Of a DNA stretch of 15,092 nt, positions 1 through 7,514 are shown piece after piece (position 1 is the first letter of the stretch; each line of letters starts with the position of its first letter). Origin of the DNA: BRH-c25 sp964574195 (lineage in GTDB: Bacteria; Bacillota; Clostridia; Lutisporales; Lutisporaceae); the NCBI GenBank assembly GCA_964574195.1, contig CAZNMO010000112.1:1-15092 (forward strand), read 5' to 3'. Made by a program: the position numbers and the translations under genes. The notes under the pieces were generated by a model. That model was not told the DNA's origin, made no database searches, and saw only the letters and a program-made list of their open reading frames with translations.

Positions 1-1
1 G

Positions 2-31
2 AAGGCTGCAGCCGGAAAAGAGGCAGTATAA
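2..31 (+). CDS. C-terminal tail of an upstream gene (partial)
   Basis: In frame 2 the first bases read as nine codons (KAAAGKEAV) followed by TAA at 29-31. The stop shares its last A with the ATG of cheA (TAATG), a one-base overlap typical of translationally coupled genes. This suggests that cheA is an internal member of an operon. Too little is present to name the product. The frame-1 reading is also open to the window edge, so a cheA start further upstream cannot be excluded. Confidence 0.45.
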   Translation, partial: KAAAGKEAV

Positions 32-2017
32 TGCATAGATTAGATATCAGTGATCCATATCATGCAATATTTATTGACGAAACAAGGGAACAGCTTGAGG
101 AAATGGAAAGGGAAGTGCTGGTGCTTGAGGCCGGGAGTGCAGATGAGGAGACTATAAATGTTATTTTCAGAATGGCCCATTCCATAAAGGGCTCGGCTTC
201 AACAATGCAGATCCCGGAAATAACTGAAGTAGCTCATTTCCTTGAGAGCCTTTTCATGAAGGTAAGAGCCGGTGAGGCAGCACTTACTGAGCCTGTGATG
301 GATATAGTACTTGAAGCCATAGATACCCTCAAGGGGCTTCACCGCTATCTTTGGGATGAAGGCTCTGAGGCGCCTGACACAGGAAGGGTGGTCACAAGGA
401 TAAAGCTGCTTGTTGATGGGGCGCTGGAGCAGGAGGCTACTGGCGGTCGTATCGCTAAAACAGCAGTCGTTTCTGATGTAGTTTTTACCGATGAGGACTA
501 TAGGCTTTTCAGGGAAACAAAATGTAGCGGCAGCAAATACAAAATAACAGTTATAATGAGCGATGATGCTGAGCTTAAGGGCGTGAAAGCCTTCATGATC
601 TGCAACGGACTTGAAGAGGTTGGTGAGATAATAGGAGTTTCTCCCGGCAATTATGAAGAGCTTGAGGATGAGGAATTCGGCAGTACCTTAAGTGTACTGC
701 TTTGCACAGCTCAGGAGGAGGCGGCTGTACGCAGCTCGCTGGAGTCCATCACAGATATTAAAGAGATCCATATAATAGGCTTCGCTGAAGCTAATGGGGA
801 AAGGGCAGTTGAGGCAAAAAACCTCTGTCAAGGTGAATATAAACAAGATCAACAAGCTGATCAATCTCATGGGCGAATTCGTAGTCGACAAGGAAGCCCT
901 CAACAAGCTGATAAAGGAATTGAAAATAAAATACAAGAAGGATAATACAGTTACACGGCTCATTGATGTATTCACGCATATCAGCTATCTGGGATCAGAG
1001 GTGGAGGAACTGGTACTCTCGACCCGTATGCTGCCCCTTGAGAGTATTTTTGATAAATTTCCCCGGATGGTCAGGGACCTGTCCGTCAAGTGCAATAAAA
1101 AGGTCAACTTTGTAATTGAAGGTAAGGACACGGGTATAGACAGAGGGATAATTGAAGAGCTGGTAGATCCGCTGAATCAGATACTGAGGAATTCTATAGA
1201 TCACGGCCTAGAGACAGAGGAAGAGAGGACAAGGTACGGAAAGCCGCCGGTAGGTACCATAAGGCTGAGTGCAAATCAGGGTGAAAACCATGTGGTTATC
1301 ACCATACAGGATGACGGTAAAGGAATAGATGTGGATAGGGTAAGGGAAAAGGCATTGGACAAGGGGCTTATCAGCAGGGAGGAATCAGAGACCTTGTCTG
1401 AGGAGGCGATCATAAGGTATATCTTTGAACCGGGTTTTTCAACTGCAAAAGAGGTCAGTGAGATTTCCGGACGAGGTGTGGGTCTTGACGTTGTGAAGTC
1501 CAATATAAGCAGGCTGAATGGTATAATTGATATCAACACAATGAGGAATGAAGGAACGACCTTTAGCATCAAGCTTCCGCTTACTCTTGCAATAATCAAG
1601 GCGATGCTTATAAAAGAAGGCACTTGTACCTTTGCGATCCCTGTGGCTTCAATTGTTGAGATAATAAGGCTGAAGGGCAGAGAGCATATGGAGCTGATCC
1701 ACGACACAGGTAAAAATGAGGTTTTCAGTTGGAGAGACCATGCAATTCCTCTGATCAGGATGGGAACCTACTTCGAGCTGGACAGCGCTGCCGGCCTGGA
1801 CAAACGTTTTATTATTGTAGTTGGAAACGGGGAAAGGAAAATATCCCTTATGGTGGAGCAGGTCCTGGGAGAGCAGGAAATAGTAATAAAGTCTATGGGA
1901 GACTTTGTAGGGGAGGACAAGCTGCTTGGAGATATGCAGGGCGTGTCCGGGGTCAGTATACTGGGAGACGGCAGCTTTGCCCAGATAGTTGATATTGCTG
2001 CTATGATAAGAAGATAG
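31..2017 (+). CDS. cheA: Chemotaxis histidine kinase CheA, interrupted by a frameshift
   Basis: CheA is the cytoplasmic kinase that autophosphorylates from ATP under receptor control and passes phosphate to CheY and CheB. The first frame (31 to about 821) carries the P1/Hpt domain with phospho-acceptor His50 in AHSIKGSAS, then a probable P2 regulator-docking domain at about residues 150-250. The second frame (about 815-2017) carries P3 dimerisation (VKVNINKINKLINLMGE), the P4 ATPase with N-box NSIDHGLE, G1 DDGKGID and G2 GRGVGLDVV, and a C-terminal CheW-like P5 domain. Joining the frames at the A6 run gives about 661 residues, a normal CheA length with no domain missing. As written, frame 1 stops at 945. 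The ATG at 794 has no convincing ribosome binding site, so two separate genes are unlikely. A weak GAGG-type site precedes ATG 31. The CheY-like gene follows 29 bases downstream. Confidence 0.93.
816..821 (+). other. Frameshift site in cheA (A6 homopolymer)
   Basis: Codons before this run read in frame 1 (ERAVEAK) and codons after it read in frame 2 (TSVKVNINKINKL), which is the expected start of the CheA dimerisation domain. Removing one A (A6 to A5) restores a single reading frame. A +1 change in a homopolymer fits a sequencing miscall or a recent mutation. A programmed -1 slip would move to the wrong frame. Confidence 0.85.
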
Positions 2018-2046
2018 GATGCATTCTCATTAGGAGGGTTGTAATA

Positions 2047-2646
2047 ATGAAAAATATTAACGTACTTATTGCAGATGATACTACATTCATGAGGGCAACA
2101 ATAAAAAAGATGCTGTCAGAGAATGGGATCAGTTCTTTTATGGAGGCAGTCAATGGCAAGGAGGCTGTTGCAAAATACAAGAACAAAAGGCCGGACCTGA
2201 TCATAATGGATATTTCAATGCCCATTATGGACGGCATTGAAGCAACCCGACAAATCAAGAGCTTTGATCCTGAGGCAAGGATATTGATATGTTCCCTACA
2301 GGGACAGAGGAATAATGTAATGGAGGGTATAAAGGCCGGGGCAAAGAGTTTTCTTGTGAAGCCTATCAAGGAAGACAAGTTGATCAAGGAAATAGAAAAG
2401 ATATTCGATAAAGCACCTGTAAAGGCACGTATTGCAGATACGGTGAATGAAGAGCTGACAGAATCAATTGAGGATGTAGAGTCTTCCTTGGATTATCTGA
2501 AAGGCTTGGAGGAAGGCTACAAGGAATGCAAGAGAGAGGTCGCTACCAATATGTTCAGGCTTGGGATCCCTTTGGATACCGTTAAGATGTGCGTAGAATT
2601 AAGCGATGAGGAGATACTGAATTATAAAGTCGAATTCCACATATAG
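2047..2646 (+). CDS. CheY-like response regulator with a C-terminal helical tail
   Basis: This is a 199-residue protein. Residues 1-120 form a receiver domain with the acidic pair Asp10/Asp11, phospho-acceptor Asp55 (IIMDISMP), Ser83 in the ILICSLQGQ switch strand and Lys105 in FLVKP. It is likely phosphorylated by the CheA encoded just upstream. Ordinary CheY ends near residue 120. Here about 70 more residues follow: an acidic linker (about 135-160), then GLEEGYKECKREVATNMF, and RLGIPLDTVK leading to ELSDEEI. That ending resembles the C-terminal tail of Rpn-family (PD-(D/E)XK, transposase-like) proteins and many unrelated clostridial proteins. There is no DNA-binding output domain. A strong AGGAGG lies at 2032-2037 before ATG 2047. 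The tail could recruit a motor or adaptor partner, but this is inference. Confidence 0.88.
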   Translation: MKNINVLIADDTTFMRATIKKMLSENGISSFMEAVNGKEAVAKYKNKRPDLIIMDISMPIMDGIEATRQIKSFDPEARILICSLQGQRNNVMEGIKAGAKSFLVKPIKEDKLIKEIEKIFDKAPVKARIADTVNEELTESIEDVESSLDYLKGLEEGYKECKREVATNMFRLGIPLDTVKMCVELSDEEILNYKVEFHI

Positions 2647-2650
2647 AATA

Positions 2651-2685
2651 ATCCGTTGCTCTGAAAAGAGACAACGGATTTTTTT
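2651..2685 (+). terminator. Rho-independent terminator of the cheA operon
   Basis: ATCCGTTG and CAACGGAT form an 8-bp stem, with CTCT/AGAG extending it around a GAAA loop and one bulged A. Seven T follow (2679-2685). It begins four bases after the stop of the CheY-like gene. The reverse strand has no T tract of similar quality, so it mainly serves the + strand. Confidence 0.9.
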
Positions 2686-2690
2686 CAAGC

Positions 2691-3554
2691 CTAAAGGTTT
2701 TCCTCAAGGAATTCACCTACAAGCCTGTCATACTCCTCCCTGTTCATAAGTATGGACTCCGCATGCCTTGAATTGGGAGCAAGATACAGCTTCTTGCGAC
2801 TTTTCTTTGAATTATACATGTCTATGCTCATCTGTGCGGGTATGTATCTGTCTTCCTTCCCGTGTATGAAGAATATCGGTATATCGGAACCTGCCACAGC
2901 CTTTATCGGAGATATGCTTTTCAGCTTCATACCAGTTCTAAGCCACGAAAACAGCCGGGTCAGCCCCATAGCGGGGAAAGACGGCAGACCGTATTCCACC
3001 TTCAGCCGGTATAACAGCAGATCCATAAGGTCGGAAAAGGGGCAATCAGCTATGCAGAAGGCTATCCTGGGGTCTATGGCGATATTCTGCAAGGCTATTG
3101 CAGCACCCATGGATTCTCCATGAAGGCCTATGGTGCAGTCACTTCCACATCTTTCGACAACCCAGTCGGTACAAGCCTTCAGGTCATACTTCTCATAGTA
3201 TCCGAAGGTGGTGCTGCTGCCTCCGCTGTCACCGTGGTTCCGGTGGTCATACATGAAAACATTGCAGCCTCGCTTCAGGAACATTTCCATATACTTGACC
3301 GAGCCATATATTGTATAGGTTATTCCGTGGCAGATTATCACTGTATTCTTTGAGTTTCCATTTGGAAAATAAAGACCTTGCAGCTGATAGCCATATGGAG
3401 ATTGTATGCTGACCACCTCTCGTGGTAGCTTTTCAAAATCCGCAGCGATGAAATTGCCCTTGTCACGTTCAATACAGTATACTTCTTCACGGCTCTTTAC
3501 CTTTGGATATATGACCTTTTCCGAAAGAAACAGCCCAAAGCCGGTAAGCAATAA
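2691..3554 (-). CDS. Alpha/beta hydrolase, membrane-anchored, N-terminus lost in assembly gap
   Basis: This is a serine hydrolase of the YqkD/BAAT-like type, substrate unknown. Counting from the codon at 3551, the triad is Ser147 in GESMG, Asp234 in GKEDRYIP and His263 in SRHAES. The oxyanion HG is in IICHGIT. The frame is still open at 3554, where it meets the N run, so the TTG at 3551 is not a real start; the reading LLLTGFGLFL looks like part of a membrane anchor. Beyond the gap, ATG 3617 has a good ribosome binding site and promoter, but its frame hits a stop after seven codons. Adding one base to the four-base run at 3601-3604 would give MYWIIFIIIFNLTFFKIL, a plausible signal anchor leading into the gap. 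The gene converges on the CheY-like gene. Confidence 0.85.
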   Translation of the reverse strand, partial: LLLTGFGLFLSEKVIYPKVKSREEVYCIERDKGNFIAADFEKLPREVVSIQSPYGYQLQGLYFPNGNSKNTVIICHGITYTIYGSVKYMEMFLKRGCNVFMYDHRNHGDSGGSSTTFGYYEKYDLKACTDWVVERCGSDCTIGLHGESMGAAIALQNIAIDPRIAFCIADCPFSDLMDLLLYRLKVEYGLPSFPAMGLTRLFSWLRTGMKLKSISPIKAVAGSDIPIFFIHGKEDRYIPAQMSIDMYNSKKSRKKLYLAPNSRHAESILMNREEYDRLVGEFLEENL

Positions 3555-3564
3555 NNNNNNNNNN
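3555..3564. other. Assembly gap (10 N)
   Basis: Ten N interrupt the N-terminal coding region of the hydrolase. Its true size is unknown, and the reading frames on its two sides do not agree if it is taken as exactly ten bases. Confidence 0.99.
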
Positions 3565-3623
3565 CAGAATCTTGAAAAATGTCAGATTAAAAATTATAAT
3601 AAAATGATCCAATACATAACGAT

Positions 3624-3631
3624 ACCACCTT
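3624..3631 (-). promoter_or_regulatory. Ribosome binding site pointing to ATG 3617 as hydrolase start
   Basis: Read on the minus strand the sequence is AAGGTGG, seven bases before an ATG at 3617-3615. The alternative TTG at 3612-3610 keeps an open frame up to the gap but sits about 12 bases away, which is too far to be preferred. Confidence 0.6.
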
Positions 3632-3647
3632 TTTACTAAACCATTTA

Positions 3648-3676
3648 ATTATAGCAGAAATACTTATACTTCACAA
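3648..3676 (-). promoter_or_regulatory. Sigma-A promoter for the hydrolase gene
   Basis: On the minus strand there is TTGTGA (3676-3671), a 17-base spacer and a perfect TATAAT (3653-3648), with a TGC extended -10 motif directly before it. It lies about 31 bases upstream of the ATG at 3617. Confidence 0.75.
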
Positions 3677-3750
3677 AAACAAGCTTATTTATGGAAAATT
3701 CAGAAACTTTGTCGTTTATTAATTAACAAGGGATTTCGAAGGTTGGATTA

Positions 3751-3779
3751 TTGTAGTTAACTAGGAATAATAATATAAT
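3751..3779 (+). promoter_or_regulatory. Sigma-A promoter for the 146-residue hypothetical gene
   Basis: TTGTAG (3751-3756), a 17-base spacer and a perfect TATAAT (3774-3779) lie 34 bases before ATG 3814. It is divergent from the hydrolase promoter, with about 75 AT-rich bases between the two -35 boxes. Confidence 0.7.
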
Positions 3780-3813
3780 TCAATTAAGGAAATATTGTAA
3801 AGGGGTGAAGCTT

Positions 3814-4254
3814 ATGAGCAATAACAACCTGTTTTATTACAAGGGTGAGGGCAAAATAGAAAGCCGTCAGCTGGCCTTGACCGGTGAGAAGACTGTAGTT
3901 ATCATGAATGAAGGTTCCGAACTTGTGGTAGACGATATAAAAAGTATCGAAATAAGCCATATGTATGGCAATAAGGTGAAAATAAAGATCGGCCCCAAGG
4001 TTACCTACTACCCCCTGAACAAGAAATTTGCAGTAAGTGAAGTTGATAGCAGGATAATAATAAATATTGTGTCTACAGAAGAAGAAATGAAGGAATTTGA
4101 GGTAATGGCCGACGCTCAGCTGGCAAAAAGCCTGAGGGACTATATCCATGAGCATGTTCCCAATCTTTACACTATAGAAGGCTTAAGCGGGAAAAACCTG
4201 AGTGAACTCAGGGATATAAAAGAAAAAATGGACGACTTGGCAAACAACTATTGA
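3814..4254 (+). CDS. Conserved-looking protein of unknown function (146 aa)
   Basis: I do not recognise this protein. It has no signal peptide or membrane segment, so it is probably cytoplasmic. Residues 1-95 look like a run of beta strands (GEGKIE, TVVIM, IKSIEIS, VKIKIGPKVTYYPL, RIIINIV). They could form a small barrel of the PH or GRAM type, but that is only an impression. Residues 95-146 are helical and charged (STEEEMKEF, SLRDYIHEHV, ELRDIKEKMDDL). ATG 3814 is chosen because AAGGGG at 3799-3804 lies at good distance. An in-frame GTG at 3805 falls inside that ribosome binding site. It is a single-gene unit, with its own promoter and a terminator at 4291. Confidence 0.8.
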   Translation: MSNNNLFYYKGEGKIESRQLALTGEKTVVIMNEGSELVVDDIKSIEISHMYGNKVKIKIGPKVTYYPLNKKFAVSEVDSRIIINIVSTEEEMKEFEVMADAQLAKSLRDYIHEHVPNLYTIEGLSGKNLSELRDIKEKMDDLANNY

Positions 4255-4290
4255 TCGTAATTCCGACAATATGATGAAACACAAGGCTTT

Positions 4291-4323
4291 AAGGAGCCTC
4301 CTGATTAGAGGGAGGCTCCTTTT
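4291..4323 (+). terminator. Terminator after the 146-residue gene
   Basis: AAGGAGCCTCC and GGAGGCTCCTT form an 11-bp perfect stem with a nine-base loop. Only four T follow (4320-4323), so the stem is very stable but the T tract is short. It is placed between this gene and the kinase promoter. Confidence 0.8.
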
Positions 4324-4328
4324 GATTA

Positions 4329-4357
4329 TGGAAATAATATCCCTTGTAATGTATAAT
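4329..4357 (+). promoter_or_regulatory. Promoter for the histidine kinase/response regulator pair
   Basis: TGGAAA (4329-4334), a 17-base spacer and a perfect TATAAT (4352-4357) lie 38 bases before ATG 4396, just after the preceding terminator. The -35 match is four of six. Confidence 0.6.
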
Positions 4358-4395
4358 ATCGATAGAGAATTTGGAAAAACTACAGAGGAAATTTT

Positions 4396-5556
4396 ATGGA
4401 AAAGAGAAAGAGACTTTTTATTTTGTTAAAAACGATACTTCTTTCGGTACTGTTCTGCTCAGCTGTATATTTTGAGAATGCACAGCAGCAGAGGCTTTTT
4501 GTGCTTGTTTCCGTATTTCTGCTGTATCTTTGCGTAGGTTTTGGCAGATTGGCGGTAAGAGGCGGTAAATGGTATCATCTTTCCTTCATCCTTGATATAG
4601 TTTTTGTCTTTTATCTTGAGTTCAATTCCAGACTTCTAATAAATTACTTTTTCCACTCCTTTTATATCATTATCCTTCTAGAAGCAGCCCTTACACTGCC
4701 GCTGAAAAGGGGGATCGCTATAGGCTCAGCCACAGTTCTTGTATCTCTTATAAAATACATGTACCTGATCTACTACAAATTCAATCTCTCCAATGTGTCC
4801 CAGCTGGCTTTTTTCCTGATGGTCAACGTACTTATACTTGTTATAGCCGGTTTTGCACAGCTTAACAAGGAGGAAAAGGAACGAACGGACACGCTTTACA
4901 GGGAGCTTTTGGATGCCCACCGGCAGCTCAAGCAGTACACCGACGAGGTGAACCGTTTGTCTGTGATAGAAGAGCGAAACCGAATTGCGAGGGATCTGCA
5001 CGATACCCTGGGGCACAATATGACTGCACTTATCATGCAGCTGCAGATGGCGGAACATTTGCTGAAGGAGGAGCCCTCCAAGGCGGACAGCCTGCTTCAG
5101 AGCTCAACAAAGACTGCAAAGGAGAGCCTGGCAGGAATAAGAGCAGTGGTGGAGACCCTGAGGGGATCGGACAGTGCTCTTGCGACCACAGATGCAATAA
5201 AGCGGCTTGCAGAAGATTTTGCAGCCAAGACCGACACAGCTATAACCCTTGATATCCGGGGCGAAGCGGATGTAAAGGCATCAGCCGCCAACACAGCCCT
5301 TTATCATATCGTGCAGGAGGCGGTCACCAACGCAGTAAGGCATGGAAAGTCAACTGAAATATCTGTTTTTATAGAATATACCCAAGGGGCTGTGAGCTTC
5401 AAAGTAAAAGACAACGGAACTGGCTCGGAAAGCATCAAGGAAGGCTATGGGTTGAAGGGGATACGGGAGAGGGTGGAGGCCTTTGGCGGGCAGGTGGAAT
5501 ATGAATCAGGGGAAGGCTTTTGCATAAAAGGCAGTCTCAAGGATAAGCTTTTATAG
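4396..5556 (+). CDS. Membrane histidine kinase, DesK/NarL (HisKA_3) class
   Basis: This is a 386-residue sensor kinase. Six hydrophobic segments (about 7-26, 33-54, 60-76, 80-101, 107-127 and 135-156) with almost no extracellular loop suggest sensing within the membrane. A short coiled coil (157-190) leads to the HisKA_3 dimerisation helix with phospho-acceptor His202 in ARDLHDTLGH. The HATPase_c domain has an N-box (VQEAVTNAVRHG), a G1 box (KDNGTG) and a G2 region (GYGLKGIRERV). An AGAGGAAA ribosome binding site precedes ATG 4396. The response regulator begins 20 bases after the stop. Size, class and membrane topology match LnrJ (YfiJ) of Bacillus subtilis, which senses linearmycins and controls an ABC exporter. 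The exporter genes here start about 1.1 kb past the regulator. The ligand is inferred to be a membrane-active compound. Confidence 0.9.
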   Translation: MEKRKRLFILLKTILLSVLFCSAVYFENAQQQRLFVLVSVFLLYLCVGFGRLAVRGGKWYHLSFILDIVFVFYLEFNSRLLINYFFHSFYIIILLEAALTLPLKRGIAIGSATVLVSLIKYMYLIYYKFNLSNVSQLAFFLMVNVLILVIAGFAQLNKEEKERTDTLYRELLDAHRQLKQYTDEVNRLSVIEERNRIARDLHDTLGHNMTALIMQLQMAEHLLKEEPSKADSLLQSSTKTAKESLAGIRAVVETLRGSDSALATTDAIKRLAEDFAAKTDTAITLDIRGEADVKASAANTALYHIVQEAVTNAVRHGKSTEISVFIEYTQGAVSFKVKDNGTGSESIKEGYGLKGIRERVEAFGGQVEYESGEGFCIKGSLKDKLL

Positions 5557-5576
5557 AAACTATTAGGAGGGGGAAA

Positions 5577-6224
5577 ATGATAAAGGTATTATTGGTCGAT
5601 GACCAGGATATCCTGGTGGAAGGCCTAAAGCTGATACTTGGCAGGGAAGAGGATATCGAGATATGCGGCACTGCCAATAACGGCAGGAAGGCATATGAGG
5701 CATGCAAATGGAACAGGCCGGACCTGGTGCTGATGGATATAAAGATGCCGGAGATCAGCGGGGTTGAGGCCACAGCCATGATAAAAAGGGATTTTCCCCA
5801 AGTAAAGATAATTGTGCTTACAACCTTCAATGATGATGAATATATATATGAAGCCCTCAAAAATGGCGCCTCAGGGTACCTGCTGAAGGATGCTTCACCG
5901 GATGAAATAGCAGGGGCGATCCGTACCGTGTACAGCGGCGGAGCGCTTATACAATCGGAGGTTGCTGTCAAGGTGCTGGACAAGTTTTCTGAGCTGGCCA
6001 GGGGCGATATGAAAAAGAATACCGATCCAAAGGCAGAGCTGCTTACGGACAGGGAGATCGATATCCTCAGGCTCATCGCTGAGGGAAAAAACAACAAGGA
6101 GATAGCCGAACAGCTTTATCTGAGTGAGGGGACAGTCAAGAACCACATCACAAAAGTACTTATAAAGCTGGATCTAAGGGACAGGACCCAGCTGGCGGTT
6201 TTTACTATAAGGAACGGGATATAA
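5577..6224 (+). CDS. NarL/FixJ-family response regulator
   Basis: This 215-residue regulator pairs with the kinase upstream. The receiver domain (1-120) has Asp8/Asp9, phospho-acceptor Asp54 (LVLMDIKMP), Thr82 (IIVLTTF) and Lys104 (GYLLKDAS). The LuxR-type helix-turn-helix (about 150-210) has LTDREIDILRLIAEG and EIAEQLYLSEGTVKNHI. It is expected to bind DNA as a dimer and activate transcription when phosphorylated. AGGAGG at 5565-5570 gives a strong start at ATG 5577. It closely resembles LiaR, DesR and LnrK in build, so the cognate promoter cannot be told from the protein alone. The lipoprotein/ABC operon downstream is the obvious candidate target. Confidence 0.93.
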   Translation: MIKVLLVDDQDILVEGLKLILGREEDIEICGTANNGRKAYEACKWNRPDLVLMDIKMPEISGVEATAMIKRDFPQVKIIVLTTFNDDEYIYEALKNGASGYLLKDASPDEIAGAIRTVYSGGALIQSEVAVKVLDKFSELARGDMKKNTDPKAELLTDREIDILRLIAEGKNNKEIAEQLYLSEGTVKNHITKVLIKLDLRDRTQLAVFTIRNGI

Positions 6225-6247
6225 AGGGCGTTTGCACGCCTTTTTTT
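6224..6247 (+). terminator. Terminator of the kinase/regulator operon
   Basis: GGCGT and ACGCC pair across a TTGC loop, extended by AAAG on the left against T residues on the right. Seven T follow (6241-6247). It overlaps the stop codon of the regulator, so the regulator pair and the exporter genes are separate transcription units. Confidence 0.85.
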
Positions 6248-6283
6248 GTACTCAACGTTAATATCATCCTGAGCATGTTCCAT

Positions 6284-6363
6284 TGTCATCCTGAGCGCTA
6301 GCGAAGGATCTTGACCCTCAGAGTGTGGCAGGCAAAAGATCCTTCACTTCGTTCAGGATGACA
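6284..6363. repeat. Palindromic interspersed repeat (TGTCATCCTGAGCG family)
   Basis: The left arm (6284-6312: TGTCATCCTGAGCG, then GAAGGATCTT) and the right arm (6336-6363: AAGATCCTTC, then CGTTCAGGATGACA) are near-perfect inverted copies of about 28 bases, separated by 23 bases. An extra partial copy of the outer arm, TCATCCTGAGC, sits just upstream at 6264-6274. Such GTCATnCTGAGCG-type palindromes occur as dispersed intergenic elements in many bacteria. It occupies the spacer between the regulator and the lipoprotein (6248-6506). I see no gene and no clear sigma-A promoter in the rest of that spacer. Confidence 0.8.
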
Positions 6364-6506
6364 GGGACGGGGGAGAGTTACGCTACATAATTCTGCAAAT
6401 GTGCCAAAAGTCATATGCAGAAGCCCTTATATATGCTTTAAGATACACGAAATAATATTCTGCAGCATGTAAAATGATAATGTAAGAAATCAATGGAGGG
6501 ATATAT

Positions 6507-7502
6507 ATGAAAAAATTACTGATAGTGCTATCCGCTATAATGCTTGCGATATCATTTTCATTGGCAGGCTGCATCCCCGACAGTCTTGGGGAGTATAAGA
6601 AAGCGGCAGACAAAACCGACCAGATACAAAAAGGCAAGACCTCAGGCGAGTTTCTGATGGAAATGACCTTCGACACTCAGGGAATGACTGAGGAGCAAAT
6701 CAAGGAGCTGAACTACTTCAAGAATATGAAGGGAAGCTTCGATGTGGCCTATGATGATGAAGCAAAAAAAGGGATCTTCAGAAACTATCTTAACCTTGGC
6801 GGACTTGGCTTTGATTTTGACTTGTTCTACAATGGCGAAGAAGCATATATGAAGCTGCCTGTAATCGGGAAGTATATCAGGCTGGATGAGCTTCAGGCGC
6901 CGGTTCCACAGGATAAAGAGCTGGAGCCGGTATCGTCAGAGACTCTAAAAGCAATAAGTGAAAAGTGGCTGGGAATGCTCAAGAAGGAAGATATTTTCCA
7001 GGGGAAGAACATTGTACTGACCACTCCTGACGGCGAGGTAAAAACAACAGAGTACACAATAAAGCTAAAGGACGACCAGATAAAAGACCTTGCGGCATAT
7101 TCCCTGGAGCTGCTTTCCAAGGATGAAAAGCTCAAGAAGAATTTTGAGGAACTTATCAGGAAGAACTCAGAGTATATGAAGGATAGTTCGGTAGAAAAGC
7201 TGCTCTCGGATATGAAAGAGAGCCTGGACAGTTATACTGTTGAAGATTTCAGCTATACGGCATATGTAGACATAGACGGGTATATAGTAAACGAGATGAT
7301 AAAAGTATCAGTGAAGGTCAATGGTGAGGGAGAGTCAAAGGTAACAGGGATCAACTACAGTCTCGACATAAAGAACTGGGATATAAACAGGGAGCAGCAG
7401 TTTGAGTTTCCGGTGCTTAATGAGAGCAACACACTGGATAAGGGCATGATGGATGAAAATATGCCCTCTATGGTTGAGGACCTTTTCAAAAATAAGGATT
7501 AA
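6507..7502 (+). CDS. Lipoprotein encoded ahead of the ABC exporter genes
   Basis: This is a 331-residue secreted lipoprotein. The signal peptide (MKK, then a hydrophobic core) ends in a lipobox LAGC with the lipidated Cys22. The mature part has alternating strands and amphipathic helices (SGEFLMEMTFDT, GSFDVAYDDEAKKGIF, EEAYMKLPVIGKYIRL). This is reminiscent of LolA/LppX-like folds that hold lipids in a half-barrel, but I cannot confirm the family. A GGAGGG ribosome binding site lies at 6495-6500. The ABC ATPase start is 12 bases after its stop, so the two are surely co-transcribed. Classic LnrLMN operons are not known to carry such a gene. A role in presenting or sequestering an amphiphilic substrate outside the membrane is inference. 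Confidence 0.85.
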   Translation: MKKLLIVLSAIMLAISFSLAGCIPDSLGEYKKAADKTDQIQKGKTSGEFLMEMTFDTQGMTEEQIKELNYFKNMKGSFDVAYDDEAKKGIFRNYLNLGGLGFDFDLFYNGEEAYMKLPVIGKYIRLDELQAPVPQDKELEPVSSETLKAISEKWLGMLKKEDIFQGKNIVLTTPDGEVKTTEYTIKLKDDQIKDLAAYSLELLSKDEKLKKNFEELIRKNSEYMKDSSVEKLLSDMKESLDSYTVEDFSYTAYVDIDGYIVNEMIKVSVKVNGEGESKVTGINYSLDIKNWDINREQQFEFPVLNESNTLDKGMMDENMPSMVEDLFKNKD

Positions 7503-7514
7503 AGGGTGGTTAAT

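Noticed and set aside
816..821. Programmed ribosomal frameshift in cheA
   Set aside because: A -1 slip on the A-rich run leads to the wrong frame; +1 is required. No stop codon or pseudoknot context typical of +1 recoding is seen, and A6 is too short for efficient transcript slippage.
794..2017. A separate gene starting at ATG 794 that encodes a short CheA lacking the Hpt domain
   Set aside because: There is no ribosome binding site at good distance, and the Hpt and P2 domains end exactly where this frame becomes CheA-like. A frameshifted single gene explains it better.
6264..6363. CRISPR array or insertion sequence
   Set aside because: There is only one full inverted repeat with a partial arm, no spacers of even length and no transposase. 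It fits a small dispersed palindromic element.
6375..6500. Sigma-A promoter for the lipoprotein/ABC operon
   Set aside because: TAAAAT- and TAATAT-like boxes occur, but none has an acceptable -35 at 16-18 bases. The promoter may depend on the NarL-type regulator, which I cannot show.
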